This document shows, in pieces, positions 1 through 7,278 of a DNA stretch of 62,221 nt. The notes beneath the pieces were generated by a model, which worked only from the letters and a program-made list of their open reading frames with translations, had not been told where the DNA came from and did not search any database. Position numbers and translations under genes: made by a program. Source of the DNA: Anaerolineales bacterium (lineage in GTDB: Bacteria > Chloroflexota > Anaerolineae > Anaerolineales > UBA11579); the NCBI GenBank assembly GCA_020059485.1, contig JAGVCA010000014.1, positions 1-62,221 on the forward strand, in the 5' to 3' direction. Each line of letters opens with the position of its first letter. Within the stretch, counting starts at the first letter, position 1.

Positions 1-110
1 AAACGGAGTAGTGGGCGAGTGGCAAGCCCCGTGGTCGTGCCGCTGCGATGCAGCTGGCATAAGGTCTACGAACCTGGATGCCCCTAGCTTCAGCTGGGGA
101 AGGATGTCAC
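1..110 (+). mobile_element. Right-end remnant of an IS200/IS605-type element
   Basis: Positions 81-99 form a short hairpin: CCCC plus AGC on the left, a TTCA loop, and GCT plus GGGG on the right, with one bulged T. It is followed at 107-110 by TCAC. A subterminal imperfect hairpin just before a short cleavage motif is the usual right end of IS200/IS605-family elements, where the 3' part of tnpB and its guide RNA lie. Frame 1 is open from base 1 to a TAG at 85-87 and could be the last 28 residues of the transposon protein, but I recognise no motif in it. Most of the element lies outside the window. The family call rests on the hairpin alone. Confidence 0.45.
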
Positions 111-135
111 TGCGGCGGTAAAAGGCTTTTTTCAT
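111..135 (-). pseudogene. 5' stub of a gene cut by the IS end
   Basis: On the minus strand a strong Shine-Dalgarno (GGAGGA, 141-146) sits 5 bases before an ATG at 135 that begins MKKAFYRR. After eight codons the sequence becomes the IS end described at 1-110. This looks like the start of the next gene of the importer operon, separated from its body by insertion of the element at about 110/111. The frame stays open through the IS to base 1, which may be chance. The product cannot be identified from eight residues. Confidence 0.4.
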
Positions 136-246
136 CGCGTTCCTCCTCATCGGGATTCTAGCGGAGAAACTGTTGTTCTGCGAGCGGAATGGGTAGAAGG
201 TTACTGTTGGTTGAGGGGAGTCAGATGAAGATTTCCGATCAGGAGA

Positions 247-789
247 TTATACTCCTGCCGCAGCCAGCGCGTCTGGCAGAAGTTCATCGACCTGCTGAGG
301 GGATTCGAGCATAAGCACCTGGGCATCTGGCCAGCGCCCCAGAGCGGTTTCGATCAACCCTGGACGAACCACAACCACTGCCGTCTGGTAGCGGCCACTG
401 TCCACTGCTTGCAGGCCCGTCAGCCAGCCCATCTGGCGCTCAAACTCCAGCGGACCGAGTTCATCCACCACCAGCATCTGGCAGGGGACGGCCGCAACCA
501 GGATCCGGCTGCCTGTGGCCATGATCTGCTCATCAAAGGCCCAGCGGATGGTTGTGATAGTGGTCTGATTCTCCTCTCTGCGCCGACTGGCGAGCGGAAA
601 ACGCTCTCCGGTGGCGAGGTTCACCATCTCGATCCCGGTCTTCTCCCCTTCGACCACCACCGCCGGCGAAAGCACGCCCTTGACCTCGAGGCCGGATCGG
701 ACCGCCTTATCCACCAGACGGCGGACCAAGGTGGTCTTGCCGCTGCCCGGTACCCCGCTGATCAGGAGGCGGCGGCTGTCCCCGGTCAC
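247..789 (-). CDS. THEP1-like nucleoside-triphosphatase
   Basis: A 180-residue P-loop NTPase. Walker A is GVPGSGKTT at residues 12-20 and a Walker B-type MLVVDELGPLEFE lies near residues 105-117. The order, spacing and length fit the THEP1/NTPase_1 family, small soluble NTPases of uncertain cellular role that hydrolyse nucleoside triphosphates. Its ATG overlaps the stop of the ABC ATPase gene by 4 bases (ATGA), so it is translationally coupled to the importer. A role in handling the imported cofactor is possible, but that is inference from position only. Confidence 0.75.
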   Translation of the reverse strand: MTGDSRRLLISGVPGSGKTTLVRRLVDKAVRSGLEVKGVLSPAVVVEGEKTGIEMVNLATGERFPLASRRREENQTTITTIRWAFDEQIMATGSRILVAAVPCQMLVVDELGPLEFERQMGWLTGLQAVDSGRYQTAVVVVRPGLIETALGRWPDAQVLMLESPQQVDELLPDALAAAGV

Positions 790-1580
790 CCTTGCCGCCG
801 GCGGTAGACGATCGTCTGGCCGTTCATCTGCTTGACCTCGATCCGGGTTTGGTAAATGGCCGACAAGTTCTCTCTGGTCAGGATGTGCGCTGTCGGGCCG
901 AAGGAGTGGATCCGCCCGGTTTCCATCAGGATGACTTGGTCGGCGGTCATGGCCGCGATGTTCGGGTCGTGGGTGGTAAACAGCACAGTCTTGCCCCGGC
1001 GGGCGAGACTGGTCATGATATTGATGATGGTGTTCTGGTTGCTCAGGTCGAGGTGGGAGGTCGGTTCGTCCAACAGATAGATATCGGGGTCCTGGGCCAG
1101 CGCCCGGGCGGCCAGGACGATCTGCTGTTCGCCGCCGCTCAGGTCGGGGACCAGGCGGTGTTTGAGCGTGCTGGCACCGACCATCTCCAGGGCTTGCTCG
1201 GCGATGGCAACATCCTCTGTGGAGGGCAGCGCCAGCGGTGCCAGATATGGTGCCCGACCGAGCAGCACGTAATCCAGCACGGAAAAGTGCAGGGCAGTGG
1301 CCTCTTTCTGGGGAACAAGTCCGATCAACTTCCCCCGATCACCGCGGGGATAGTCTTTCAGCGGCCGGCCGTGCAGCAGGATCTGACCGGTCAGCGGGTG
1401 CAGGTAGCCAAGCAGCAAGTGCAGCAGGGTGGTCTTCCCGGCCCCATTCGGTCCGAGGATGGCGGTCACCTGCCCGGCGGGGATCTCCAGAGAAATTCGG
1501 TCGAGGGTGTCTGCGCCGGTTTTCAGATAGCGAAAACGGAGCTCTTTGAAGGCCAGCGCGGCAGGCGAAGGAGTGGTCAT
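786..1580 (-). CDS. ABC importer ATP-binding protein, FecE/BtuD type
   Basis: A 264-residue ATPase subunit that should drive uptake by the adjacent FecCD permease. Visible motifs are Walker A GPNGAGKTT (about residues 43-51), a Q-loop at LVPQKE, the signature LSGGEQQ, Walker B IYLLDEPTSHLD and the switch His in FTTHD. This arrangement is typical of importers for siderophores, haem, cobalamin or molybdate. The start overlaps the permease stop by 4 bases. The substrate cannot be told from this subunit. Confidence 0.9.
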   Translation of the reverse strand: MTTPSPAALAFKELRFRYLKTGADTLDRISLEIPAGQVTAILGPNGAGKTTLLHLLLGYLHPLTGQILLHGRPLKDYPRGDRGKLIGLVPQKEATALHFSVLDYVLLGRAPYLAPLALPSTEDVAIAEQALEMVGASTLKHRLVPDLSGGEQQIVLAARALAQDPDIYLLDEPTSHLDLSNQNTIINIMTSLARRGKTVLFTTHDPNIAAMTADQVILMETGRIHSFGPTAHILTRENLSAIYQTRIEVKQMNGQTIVYRRRQG

Positions 1581-2563
1581 TGCGCCGCCTTTCGGGTCAT
1601 CAGGTACAGGAACAGCAGCGCCCCGAGCAGCGAGGTGATGATCCCGAGGGGAATCTCACCGGCGATGGCGGACCGGGCAAAAGTGTCGCACCATACGGTG
1701 AAGATACCGCCGGTTAGCATGGCACCGGGCAGGGAGTGCTGGCCGCTGGCGCCGAAGGTGCGGCGGGCGATGTGCGGGATGATCAATCCGACCCAGCCGA
1801 CGATCCCGCTGATCGCAGTGATCGCGGCAGTGGCGGCCACTACAGCTACCAGCAGCAGCGCCCGTTCCCGGTTGACTGCCACCCCCAGCGAGAAAGCGGT
1901 TTCGTCTTCCAGCGAGAGCAGGTTGACCCGCCAGCGCATCAGGTACGCGATCAGCAAGCCGGGCAGGACCAGCGGCAGCACGTACAGCAGGTCCCGCCAG
2001 GTAACCGACCACAACCCGCCCAGCAGCCAGTATGTGATCTCAGGGAGTTCGGTCAGGGGATCGGCCAGATACTTCAGGATGCCTACCCCGGCGGAGAACA
2101 TGGCCGATACGGCGATCCCGGCCAGTACCAGCCGTAGCACCCAGCCGCCAAACCTGATCCGGCGTGAAAGGAAATACGACAGCGTCAGCCCGGCCAGCCC
2201 AAAAAAGGTAGCGGTGATCTCGATCACGAAGATCGAGCGGGAAAGGAACAGGATGCTGAGGGCTGCGCCAAAGGCGGCTCCCTGTGAGACGCCCAGGAAA
2301 CCCGGTTCCACCAGGGGGTTGCGGAAGATCATCTGGAGGACTGCCCCGCAAGCGGAGAGGACCGCGCCCAGCAGCAATGCGGTCAGCAGACGCGGGACGC
2401 GCAGATTGAAGACCAAACGCTGAGCGAGCGAATCCTCTGCCAGTTGGGAGGGCGGCAGCCAGTAAGGGGCTGGGTAGCGCCCGATGAAGAGCGCCAGCAG
2501 CAGTGTCAGCAGGACCCCGGCGCCCAGGATGAGCAGCCACCGTTTGGTCTTCGGATCTGTCAA
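1577..2563 (-). CDS. FecCD/BtuC-type ABC importer permease
   Basis: A 328-residue polytopic membrane protein of the FecCD family. It has an N-terminal helix, the LRVPRLLTALLLGAVLSACG segment typical of the family, and the conserved ISGIVGWVGLIIPHIAR stretch that contacts the ATPase, near residue 255. About ten membrane segments are expected for the family. The start is a TTG at 2563, 19 bases after the binding-protein stop. No better ATG is visible nearby. It forms the channel of the importer encoded by its neighbours. Confidence 0.9.
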   Translation of the reverse strand: MTDPKTKRWLLILGAGVLLTLLLALFIGRYPAPYWLPPSQLAEDSLAQRLVFNLRVPRLLTALLLGAVLSACGAVLQMIFRNPLVEPGFLGVSQGAAFGAALSILFLSRSIFVIEITATFFGLAGLTLSYFLSRRIRFGGWVLRLVLAGIAVSAMFSAGVGILKYLADPLTELPEITYWLLGGLWSVTWRDLLYVLPLVLPGLLIAYLMRWRVNLLSLEDETAFSLGVAVNRERALLLVAVVAATAAITAISGIVGWVGLIIPHIARRTFGASGQHSLPGAMLTGGIFTVWCDTFARSAIAGEIPLGIITSLLGALLFLYLMTRKAAQ

Positions 2564-2582
2564 TGGATCTTACCGGCCGCGC

Positions 2583-3761
2583 TTAGGGCAGGTCGTCTGC
2601 CAGCAGGGGCAGGACATCGGTCTCGATGTCGGCCGGGCTCATGCCGTACATTTCGGCATAGAAACTATTGACCTCGGCGAGGATGTCGATCTCGGCAGTC
2701 AGTTCAGGTTGGACCATGGTGGCCAGCCACTGCAGCCCGAGGATCCAGCGGGTATCCGGCTGGTCCCAGCTGTAGAAATCCACCGGGAAACCGTAGAACT
2801 GCTCGTTCTGAACGGCAGCCAGTTCCTGCCAGAGCGGGTCGGCCATCAGCCCGGCGATCACCTCGTTGGCAGACCCGTCGTACTCGATCAGGTAGATCTG
2901 GTCCGGGTTCCAGGCCGCGATCTGGTCCAGGGAGACGATCGTCCACCCGCCGGCCTCGCCGGCGCCTTTCCAGACCGGGGTGCCGCCGGCCATCTCAACC
3001 ATCATGGTTTGCAGCCACTCATCCGGCGGGATCTCGAAGGCGATCTCATCCCCGGCGTTGTACTGCAGCAGCAACACGCTGGGCTTGTCTTCATCCGTCA
3101 AGCCGGTTGTCATGGCAGCCACGGCCGCCACGCGCTGCTGATAGAAAGCGATAATCTCCTCGGCGCGCTCCGGGTTGCCAAAGACCTGCCCCAGGGTCAT
3201 GATGTCCTGGTAGAAGGCTTCCGGGGTTTCCAGATCCATATACACGACCGGGATGCCGATAGCTTCCAGCGGTGCCCCCAGCTGTTCGGCCATGAAAGAT
3301 TTCAGGATCACCAGGTCAGGGTTGAGCGGGGCGATCTGTTCTGGCCCGGCGTTCGCCTCGAACATAGTTTTGTCATCCAGGGTCGGGTCGATCACTGGCA
3401 GGAAGGTGTACACCGACTGGCGCCGGTTCTCGATTCCGGCGATCCGGGAGGCGGCCTCCGGGAACAGGTACATGGCATCCTGGACCATGAAGGTCGCCCG
3501 GCCGGCAATCACGATCTTCTCTGGCAGTCGTTCCAGAGTGACCGTGTGCCCGGTGATGTCGGTGATGGTGATTGGGCCTGCTTCCGCTGGCTCTTCCATC
3601 TCTTCTTCGACGGTTGCTTGGTTGGCTTGGTTGGTATCAACGCCATTGTCGGACGGGTTTTCTGCCGGATCCGACACCGAATTGTTTTCCGGCGTGCCGC
3701 TGCAGGCGCTAACAAGCAACAGTAATAGTAGCGCTACGAGCGCGAAGGGCCTGATTTTCAT
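2583..3761 (-). CDS. ABC importer substrate-binding lipoprotein (FepB/BtuF-like)
   Basis: A 392-residue exported lipoprotein. A lipobox (LLVSAC) ends the signal peptide at about residue 20, followed by an acidic linker and a PeripBP_2-type fold (ITDITGHTVTLERLPEKIVI start, then NPDLVILKS). The C-terminal SWDQPDTRWILGLQWLA stretch resembles binding proteins of metal-chelate or oxyanion FecBCD systems. It should capture the ligand outside the membrane. Candidate ligands are corrinoid, haem, siderophore or molybdate/tungstate. The nearby reductive dehalogenase makes corrinoid attractive, but nothing in the sequence proves it. A good ribosome site (AAGGAG) precedes the ATG. Confidence 0.85.
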   Translation of the reverse strand: MKIRPFALVALLLLLLVSACSGTPENNSVSDPAENPSDNGVDTNQANQATVEEEMEEPAEAGPITITDITGHTVTLERLPEKIVIAGRATFMVQDAMYLFPEAASRIAGIENRRQSVYTFLPVIDPTLDDKTMFEANAGPEQIAPLNPDLVILKSFMAEQLGAPLEAIGIPVVYMDLETPEAFYQDIMTLGQVFGNPERAEEIIAFYQQRVAAVAAMTTGLTDEDKPSVLLLQYNAGDEIAFEIPPDEWLQTMMVEMAGGTPVWKGAGEAGGWTIVSLDQIAAWNPDQIYLIEYDGSANEVIAGLMADPLWQELAAVQNEQFYGFPVDFYSWDQPDTRWILGLQWLATMVQPELTAEIDILAEVNSFYAEMYGMSPADIETDVLPLLADDLP

Positions 3762-4363
3762 GTGTTTCTCCTTGGATCTGATTGTGATAGTGGATTGTCG
3801 TTCCCGGATTGAGCCGCGGCAGACAGTGCAGCGATCGACGCCCGGCAGTCATCCAGCCAGGCAAGCATGGCTTCGATCTGCCCGATGCGGAACAGCACAG
3901 TTTGCCGGAAGATCAAGTCCGGGGAAGTTTCCAGCCTGGCGTGCTGGCGCGCCAACCATTGGCGGCATTCAAGGCGTTGGGCTTCTACCAGGTTCAGGGC
4001 AGTCTGCCTGCCGGACTGGAGGGCGAAGTGCAGTCGGGCGGGGAACATCAGGCGCATACTGCGGCCGTTGCGCACCGGCTGCCGGATCCAGACCAGAAAG
4101 TCCTGCCGCCCGGCTTCGGTGAGCTGGTAGACCTTGCGGCTGGGTGCGTGCCTGGATTCCACCTGAGTGGCGGTAATCAGGCCGGATTTCTCCAGCCGGT
4201 CGAGCAGGGCATAGATCCGGCCCGGTTTGACCGTCCAGACTGCCGAGAGGCCCGGCGAATTCTGGATGCGCTTGTGCAGGTCATAGCCATGGCCGGGCTG
4301 CTGGGAGAGCAGGCCGAGCAGGAAATATTCATGTTTCAGGCGGGCGCGCTGGCGTTCGGTCAT
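3758..4363 (-). CDS. PadR-family transcriptional regulator
   Basis: A 201-residue regulator. The N-terminal winged helix (EYFLLGLLSQQPGHGYDLHK, then GRIYALLDRLEKSGLI) is the PadR signature, and the C-terminal half is the helical PadR dimerisation domain. Its stop overlaps the ATG of the binding-protein gene by 4 bases, so it is the first gene of the importer operon and probably senses the ligand or a related signal. An inverted repeat 14 bases upstream (4377-4400) is the likely operator, implying autorepression. Confidence 0.88.
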   Translation of the reverse strand: MTERQRARLKHEYFLLGLLSQQPGHGYDLHKRIQNSPGLSAVWTVKPGRIYALLDRLEKSGLITATQVESRHAPSRKVYQLTEAGRQDFLVWIRQPVRNGRSMRLMFPARLHFALQSGRQTALNLVEAQRLECRQWLARQHARLETSPDLIFRQTVLFRIGQIEAMLAWLDDCRASIAALSAAAQSGNDNPLSQSDPRRNT

Positions 4364-4376
4364 CTATTTAATCCTT

Positions 4377-4400
4377 GACTATTCCGTCCTTGAATAGGTC
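4377..4400. promoter_or_regulatory. Probable PadR operator
   Basis: Inverted repeat with half-sites CTATTC (4379-4384) and GAATAG (4392-4397) around a 7-base spacer. It lies just upstream of the padR start and just downstream of a -10-like TAAAAT on the minus strand (4409-4404), where a repressor would block transcription. The regulator assignment is inferred from position. Confidence 0.5.
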
Positions 4401-4441
4401 AGGATTTTACCACCGAATGATCAAAAAGGCGAGGAGAGTCT

Positions 4442-5092
4442 TCAGCCGAACGCTTCTGAGGGGTGATCGAGACTGGCCTGGAGATGTTCGAAAAACCGGC
4501 CGATGTGCAGACCATCCACCAGGGCATGGTGGACCTGGACATTCAGCGGCATTTTCTGGCTGCTGCCCTCCGTAAAGATCTTTCCCCAGGCCATGCGTGG
4601 GACGGAGTCGGCCGGAGAGAGGTGCATGGCATGGACCATGCTGGTAAAGCTGACCCAGGGCAGCGAGGTCATGAAAAGGAGCGCATCCCGCCAATCGCCG
4701 TCATCCAGAGTGGGGTTGGCTTTGGCCTCGGCGATCCGTTCTGCGGCTTGCGCGGCGAATTTGGTCAGGTCCGGATCGTAGGGCACGGCGCAAAAGGTGA
4801 AGGTATCGTTTTCGGTCAGGATGGTCATGGAAGGGTGAACAACCTGATATTCGACCACATCTTCGCCCTGGATGCGCAGCCGGAACTCCGGGATGGCGTT
4901 GGCCGTCCGGGCGAGGGCGTACATGGTGCCGATGGTGAGGGAGATTCCGTGTTCCTTCAGCCAGCCTTTGAACAAGGTGACCTCGACATTGGCGGTCAGG
5001 TTGAAATGAGGGAACGCCATGGCGCGAAACACTTTGAAGTGCTCATGGCGCGGCCAGGTTTCAAGATCAAGCTTGCTGTTGGCAGTATTCAT
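4442..5092 (-). CDS. Chloramphenicol acetyltransferase-like CoA acyltransferase
   Basis: A 216-residue protein of the CAT superfamily. The catalytic signature QVHHALVDGLHIGRF near residues 186-200 matches the family pattern with the His general base and the DG step, and the N-terminal TWPRHEHFKVFRA is also typical. Active enzymes are cytoplasmic trimers that acetylate hydroxyl groups using acetyl-CoA. Many members of this branch have unknown substrates, so drug resistance should not be assumed. It is the last gene of a three-gene minus-strand operon starting at 6691. Confidence 0.85.
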   Translation of the reverse strand: MNTANSKLDLETWPRHEHFKVFRAMAFPHFNLTANVEVTLFKGWLKEHGISLTIGTMYALARTANAIPEFRLRIQGEDVVEYQVVHPSMTILTENDTFTFCAVPYDPDLTKFAAQAAERIAEAKANPTLDDGDWRDALLFMTSLPWVSFTSMVHAMHLSPADSVPRMAWGKIFTEGSSQKMPLNVQVHHALVDGLHIGRFFEHLQASLDHPSEAFG

Positions 5093-5118
5093 CAGAGAAT
5101 CTTTCCCGGGAGTTGGTA

Positions 5119-5766
5119 TCAGACCTGTTGAGAGATCGAAAAACGTCTGTCCAGTCCGATCAACAGGCTGGCCAGCAGCATAAACAGGATCAGCAGCATC
5201 AGGGTCTGTACTGCCACCTGACCGATCCCCAGTGCGGCCACATCGAAGAAGGGATAGAGGAAATTCCCGGTCAAGGTGCCGTTAAGCATGGCGAATATGA
5301 AGTAGGCCAGCGGGTAGGTCAACCAGTGAAGCACGAAACGCCATTGGCTGCGGCCATGAGGGCCGAACAGCAGCCAGTCCAGCACAAAGGCCAGTGGGAC
5401 GAGATAGTGCGTGATGATCGAGCGCACCCACGCCCACCCCTGCGGGTCCCAGGTATTGGCGAGCAGTACGGCGTAGGCAATAAAAGTGATCGAGATATAG
5501 ACGGTCAGCGCGCCCCGGATCACCGGCCGGGCAGCCCACTCCTTGATCATGCTGCTGCCCGGAAGGACCGCGACCGTCCACCACACCGCGACCAGCAGGT
5601 TGGTCTGGATGGTGAAGTAACTCAGGAAGCTGACCAGCCCGGCGGCGAACGTGCCGCCGCCTGCGCGCACCAAAACCATCTGATTGAAGTAACCGGTCAG
5701 GGCAAACCAGGCCAGCAAGGCAAACACTGCCCGGTAGATCAGGGAAACGCGCGGGTCAGTCCTCAT
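5119..5766 (-). CDS. Pr6Pr-type integral membrane protein
   Basis: A protein of about 215 residues with six predicted membrane helices. The FLSYFTIQTNLLVAVWW segment and the following helices match the Pr6Pr/FAR-17a/AIG1-like family of uncharacterised six-helix proteins. I prefer the start at 5766 (MRTDPRV), which overlaps the end of the upstream ADP-ribosylglycohydrolase gene by 11 bases. An in-frame ATG at 5790 would overlap by 35. Function is unknown. Confidence 0.75.
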   Translation of the reverse strand: MRTDPRVSLIYRAVFALLAWFALTGYFNQMVLVRAGGGTFAAGLVSFLSYFTIQTNLLVAVWWTVAVLPGSSMIKEWAARPVIRGALTVYISITFIAYAVLLANTWDPQGWAWVRSIITHYLVPLAFVLDWLLFGPHGRSQWRFVLHWLTYPLAYFIFAMLNGTLTGNFLYPFFDVAALGIGQVAVQTLMLLILFMLLASLLIGLDRRFSISQQV

Positions 5767-6691
5767 GGCTGCTTCCCAATCCTTGCGCAAACAGGCTTTC
5801 GGCCAGGGCGGTGATCTCTTCCCGCTGGTGCAGTTTGTCTAGCCAGCCAGATGGGATACCATCCAATCCGTAGCACGCGCCGGCCAGCTGCCCGACGACC
5901 GCGCCGGTGGTATCGGTATCATCCCCCAGGTTGACGGCGGCCAGGACAGCCTCTTTGAAGGACGCGGTGCGGTCAAAGACCCACAGGGCCGCCTCCAGGC
6001 TTTGGATGACATACCCGCTGCCTCGGATCTGATCGAGGGTCTTATGTCGGTAGTCTCCTTGCGCCAGGGCTGCCACGGCCGGAGAGAGTGCGTCCAGCGG
6101 GTATTCGATCCCGGCCTGCAGGATCTCTTCTTTCGTTGCCCCCGCCAGCGCTCTTGCGATCATCAAGCCGAACAGCTTGCAAGCGTCTACGGCTTCGGCG
6201 GCAGCGTGGGTGGTGCGGGAACTATCGGCGCTGGTGTGCACCACCGCTGGCAGGTCTGGCGCGAAGAACATTGGCACCGGGGCCAAGCGCATGATCGATC
6301 CGTTGCCGGCGCTATACGGGTCGGTCGAGCCGGCGAAGGGGGCTCCCTCGGCCATAAAGCGCTCCAGGGCATTGCGGGTTGTGGTGCCGATGTCGAAGCA
6401 TCGGCCGGTGCTGCTCCGATAACCATCCTGATACCAGCGGACATAATGCTCGATCTGGTCCTGGGGGGAAAAGCCGCCGCAGGCCAGCAGGCTGTCCGCC
6501 AGGCACAGGGCCATCGAGGTGTCGTCGGTCCATTGTCCGGCGCGCAATCCGAAAGGCCCACCGCCTGTCATGTCGGTCACTGGTGGGAAGGTGCCGCGCG
6601 GTTTGAACTCGACTGTGGTGCCGACGGCATCGCCGCAGGCCAGCCCGAGCAGGCAGCCAAGGTAACGGTTACGGGTTGCAGTCTGTGTCAT
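5756..6691 (-). CDS. ADP-ribosylglycohydrolase (DraG family)
   Basis: A 311-residue enzyme expected to remove ADP-ribose from proteins or small molecules using a binuclear metal site. Signature pieces are GLACGDAVGTTVEF at the start, GQWTDDTSMALCLA (metal ligands in TDDT), GNGSIMR in the middle and NLGDDTDTTGAVVGQLAGA near the end. The start at 6691 begins MTQTATRNRYLGC, and upstream codons look non-coding. A -10-like TATAAT lies 7 bases before this ATG, so the mRNA may be leaderless. It is the first gene of an operon with the Pr6Pr and CAT-like genes. Confidence 0.9.
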   Translation of the reverse strand: MTQTATRNRYLGCLLGLACGDAVGTTVEFKPRGTFPPVTDMTGGGPFGLRAGQWTDDTSMALCLADSLLACGGFSPQDQIEHYVRWYQDGYRSSTGRCFDIGTTTRNALERFMAEGAPFAGSTDPYSAGNGSIMRLAPVPMFFAPDLPAVVHTSADSSRTTHAAAEAVDACKLFGLMIARALAGATKEEILQAGIEYPLDALSPAVAALAQGDYRHKTLDQIRGSGYVIQSLEAALWVFDRTASFKEAVLAAVNLGDDTDTTGAVVGQLAGACYGLDGIPSGWLDKLHQREEITALAESLFAQGLGSSHED

Positions 6692-6803
6692 GACGGCAAT
6701 TATAGCGGCATTTGTCAATAGGCTGGACAAAACCAAACCGGTTCAAATTGGTTAACAGAGGTGAAGGATTTTACTGGTCGAATTTATTACCTAAGGAGAG
6801 AAA

Positions 6804-7210
6804 ATGTTGACGTTTGATCTGAATTGGCTGGCGGTTTTGGTGGCGATCGTGGCAAACATGATCGTTGGGGCGCTGTGGTACGGCCCGCTGTTCGGCAAGC
6901 AATGGATGAAGGAAGAGGGCCTGACGATGGGAGACATCGAGGGCGGCAATATGGCTGGGCCGTATGGCGTGGCGGTGCTGAACTCGTTCCTGATGGCTTT
7001 TATACTGGCGAATGTGATGCCTGGACCGGGCTCACCGGCCTGATGAGCGGGGCGCTGCTCGGACTGTTCATGTGGCTTGGTTTCTGCGGCTTCGCCTTCG
7101 CTGCCAACCACGCCTTCCTTGGGCACCGGATGCCGCGCTGGTTCTACAATTCCGGGCCTTACCTGTTGGGCTTGATCGTCCAGGGGATGATCCTGGATGC
7201 TTGGCAGTAG
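6804..7210 (+). pseudogene. DUF1761 membrane protein, single frameshift
   Basis: The reading frame starts at 6804 after a clear ribosome site (AAGGAGAG) and encodes the DUF1761 N-terminus (IVGALWYGPLFGKQWM). It hits a TGA at 7041. The rest of the family pattern (GLMSGALLGLFMWLGF, then PYLLGLIVQGMILDAW) continues in a second frame to 7210. Restoring one base near 7019 (reading VMAWTGLTG across the join) gives one protein of about 135 residues with four membrane helices. It is either a one-base deletion in the organism or a sequencing error. Function of the family is unknown. Confidence 0.75.
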
Positions 7211-7223
7211 GCCAGCCGGGTTC

Positions 7224-7256
7224 AAAAAAAAAGACCTCGCCAAGTGCGGCGGGGTC
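7224..7256 (-). terminator. Rho-independent terminator after apbE
   Basis: Stem GACCCCGCC / GGCGAGGTC (7256-7248 with 7241-7233, one mismatch) followed on the minus strand by a nine-base T run (7232-7224). It closes the minus-strand TPR-rdhC-apbE transcript. Confidence 0.8.
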
Positions 7257-7278
7257 TGTGGCTTTGAAAGCGGTCTGG

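Noticed and set aside
1-135. Complete minus-strand gene starting MKKAFYRR and running to the window edge
   Set aside because: After eight codons the sequence is the IS end with its hairpin, so the continued open frame is probably chance.
792-2423. Long plus-strand open frame of 543 codons
   Set aside because: It runs antisense to the ABC importer genes, has no ribosome site and no family features. It arises from the GC-rich codon pattern on the other strand.
3762-4441. Cobalamin riboswitch ahead of the FecBCD-type importer
   Set aside because: I searched by eye for the conserved B12-box and core sequences and saw none. The PadR gene and its short upstream region leave no room.
4442-5092. 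Antibiotic-resistance gene call for the CAT-like protein
   Set aside because: Only superfamily motifs are visible. Many homologues act on other substrates, and no mobile or resistance context surrounds it.
7041-7043. In-frame TGA in DUF1761 as a possible selenocysteine codon, given tRNA-Sec in the window
   Set aside because: Family similarity continues in a different frame after this point, so recoding of UGA alone could not restore the protein. A one-base shift is needed.
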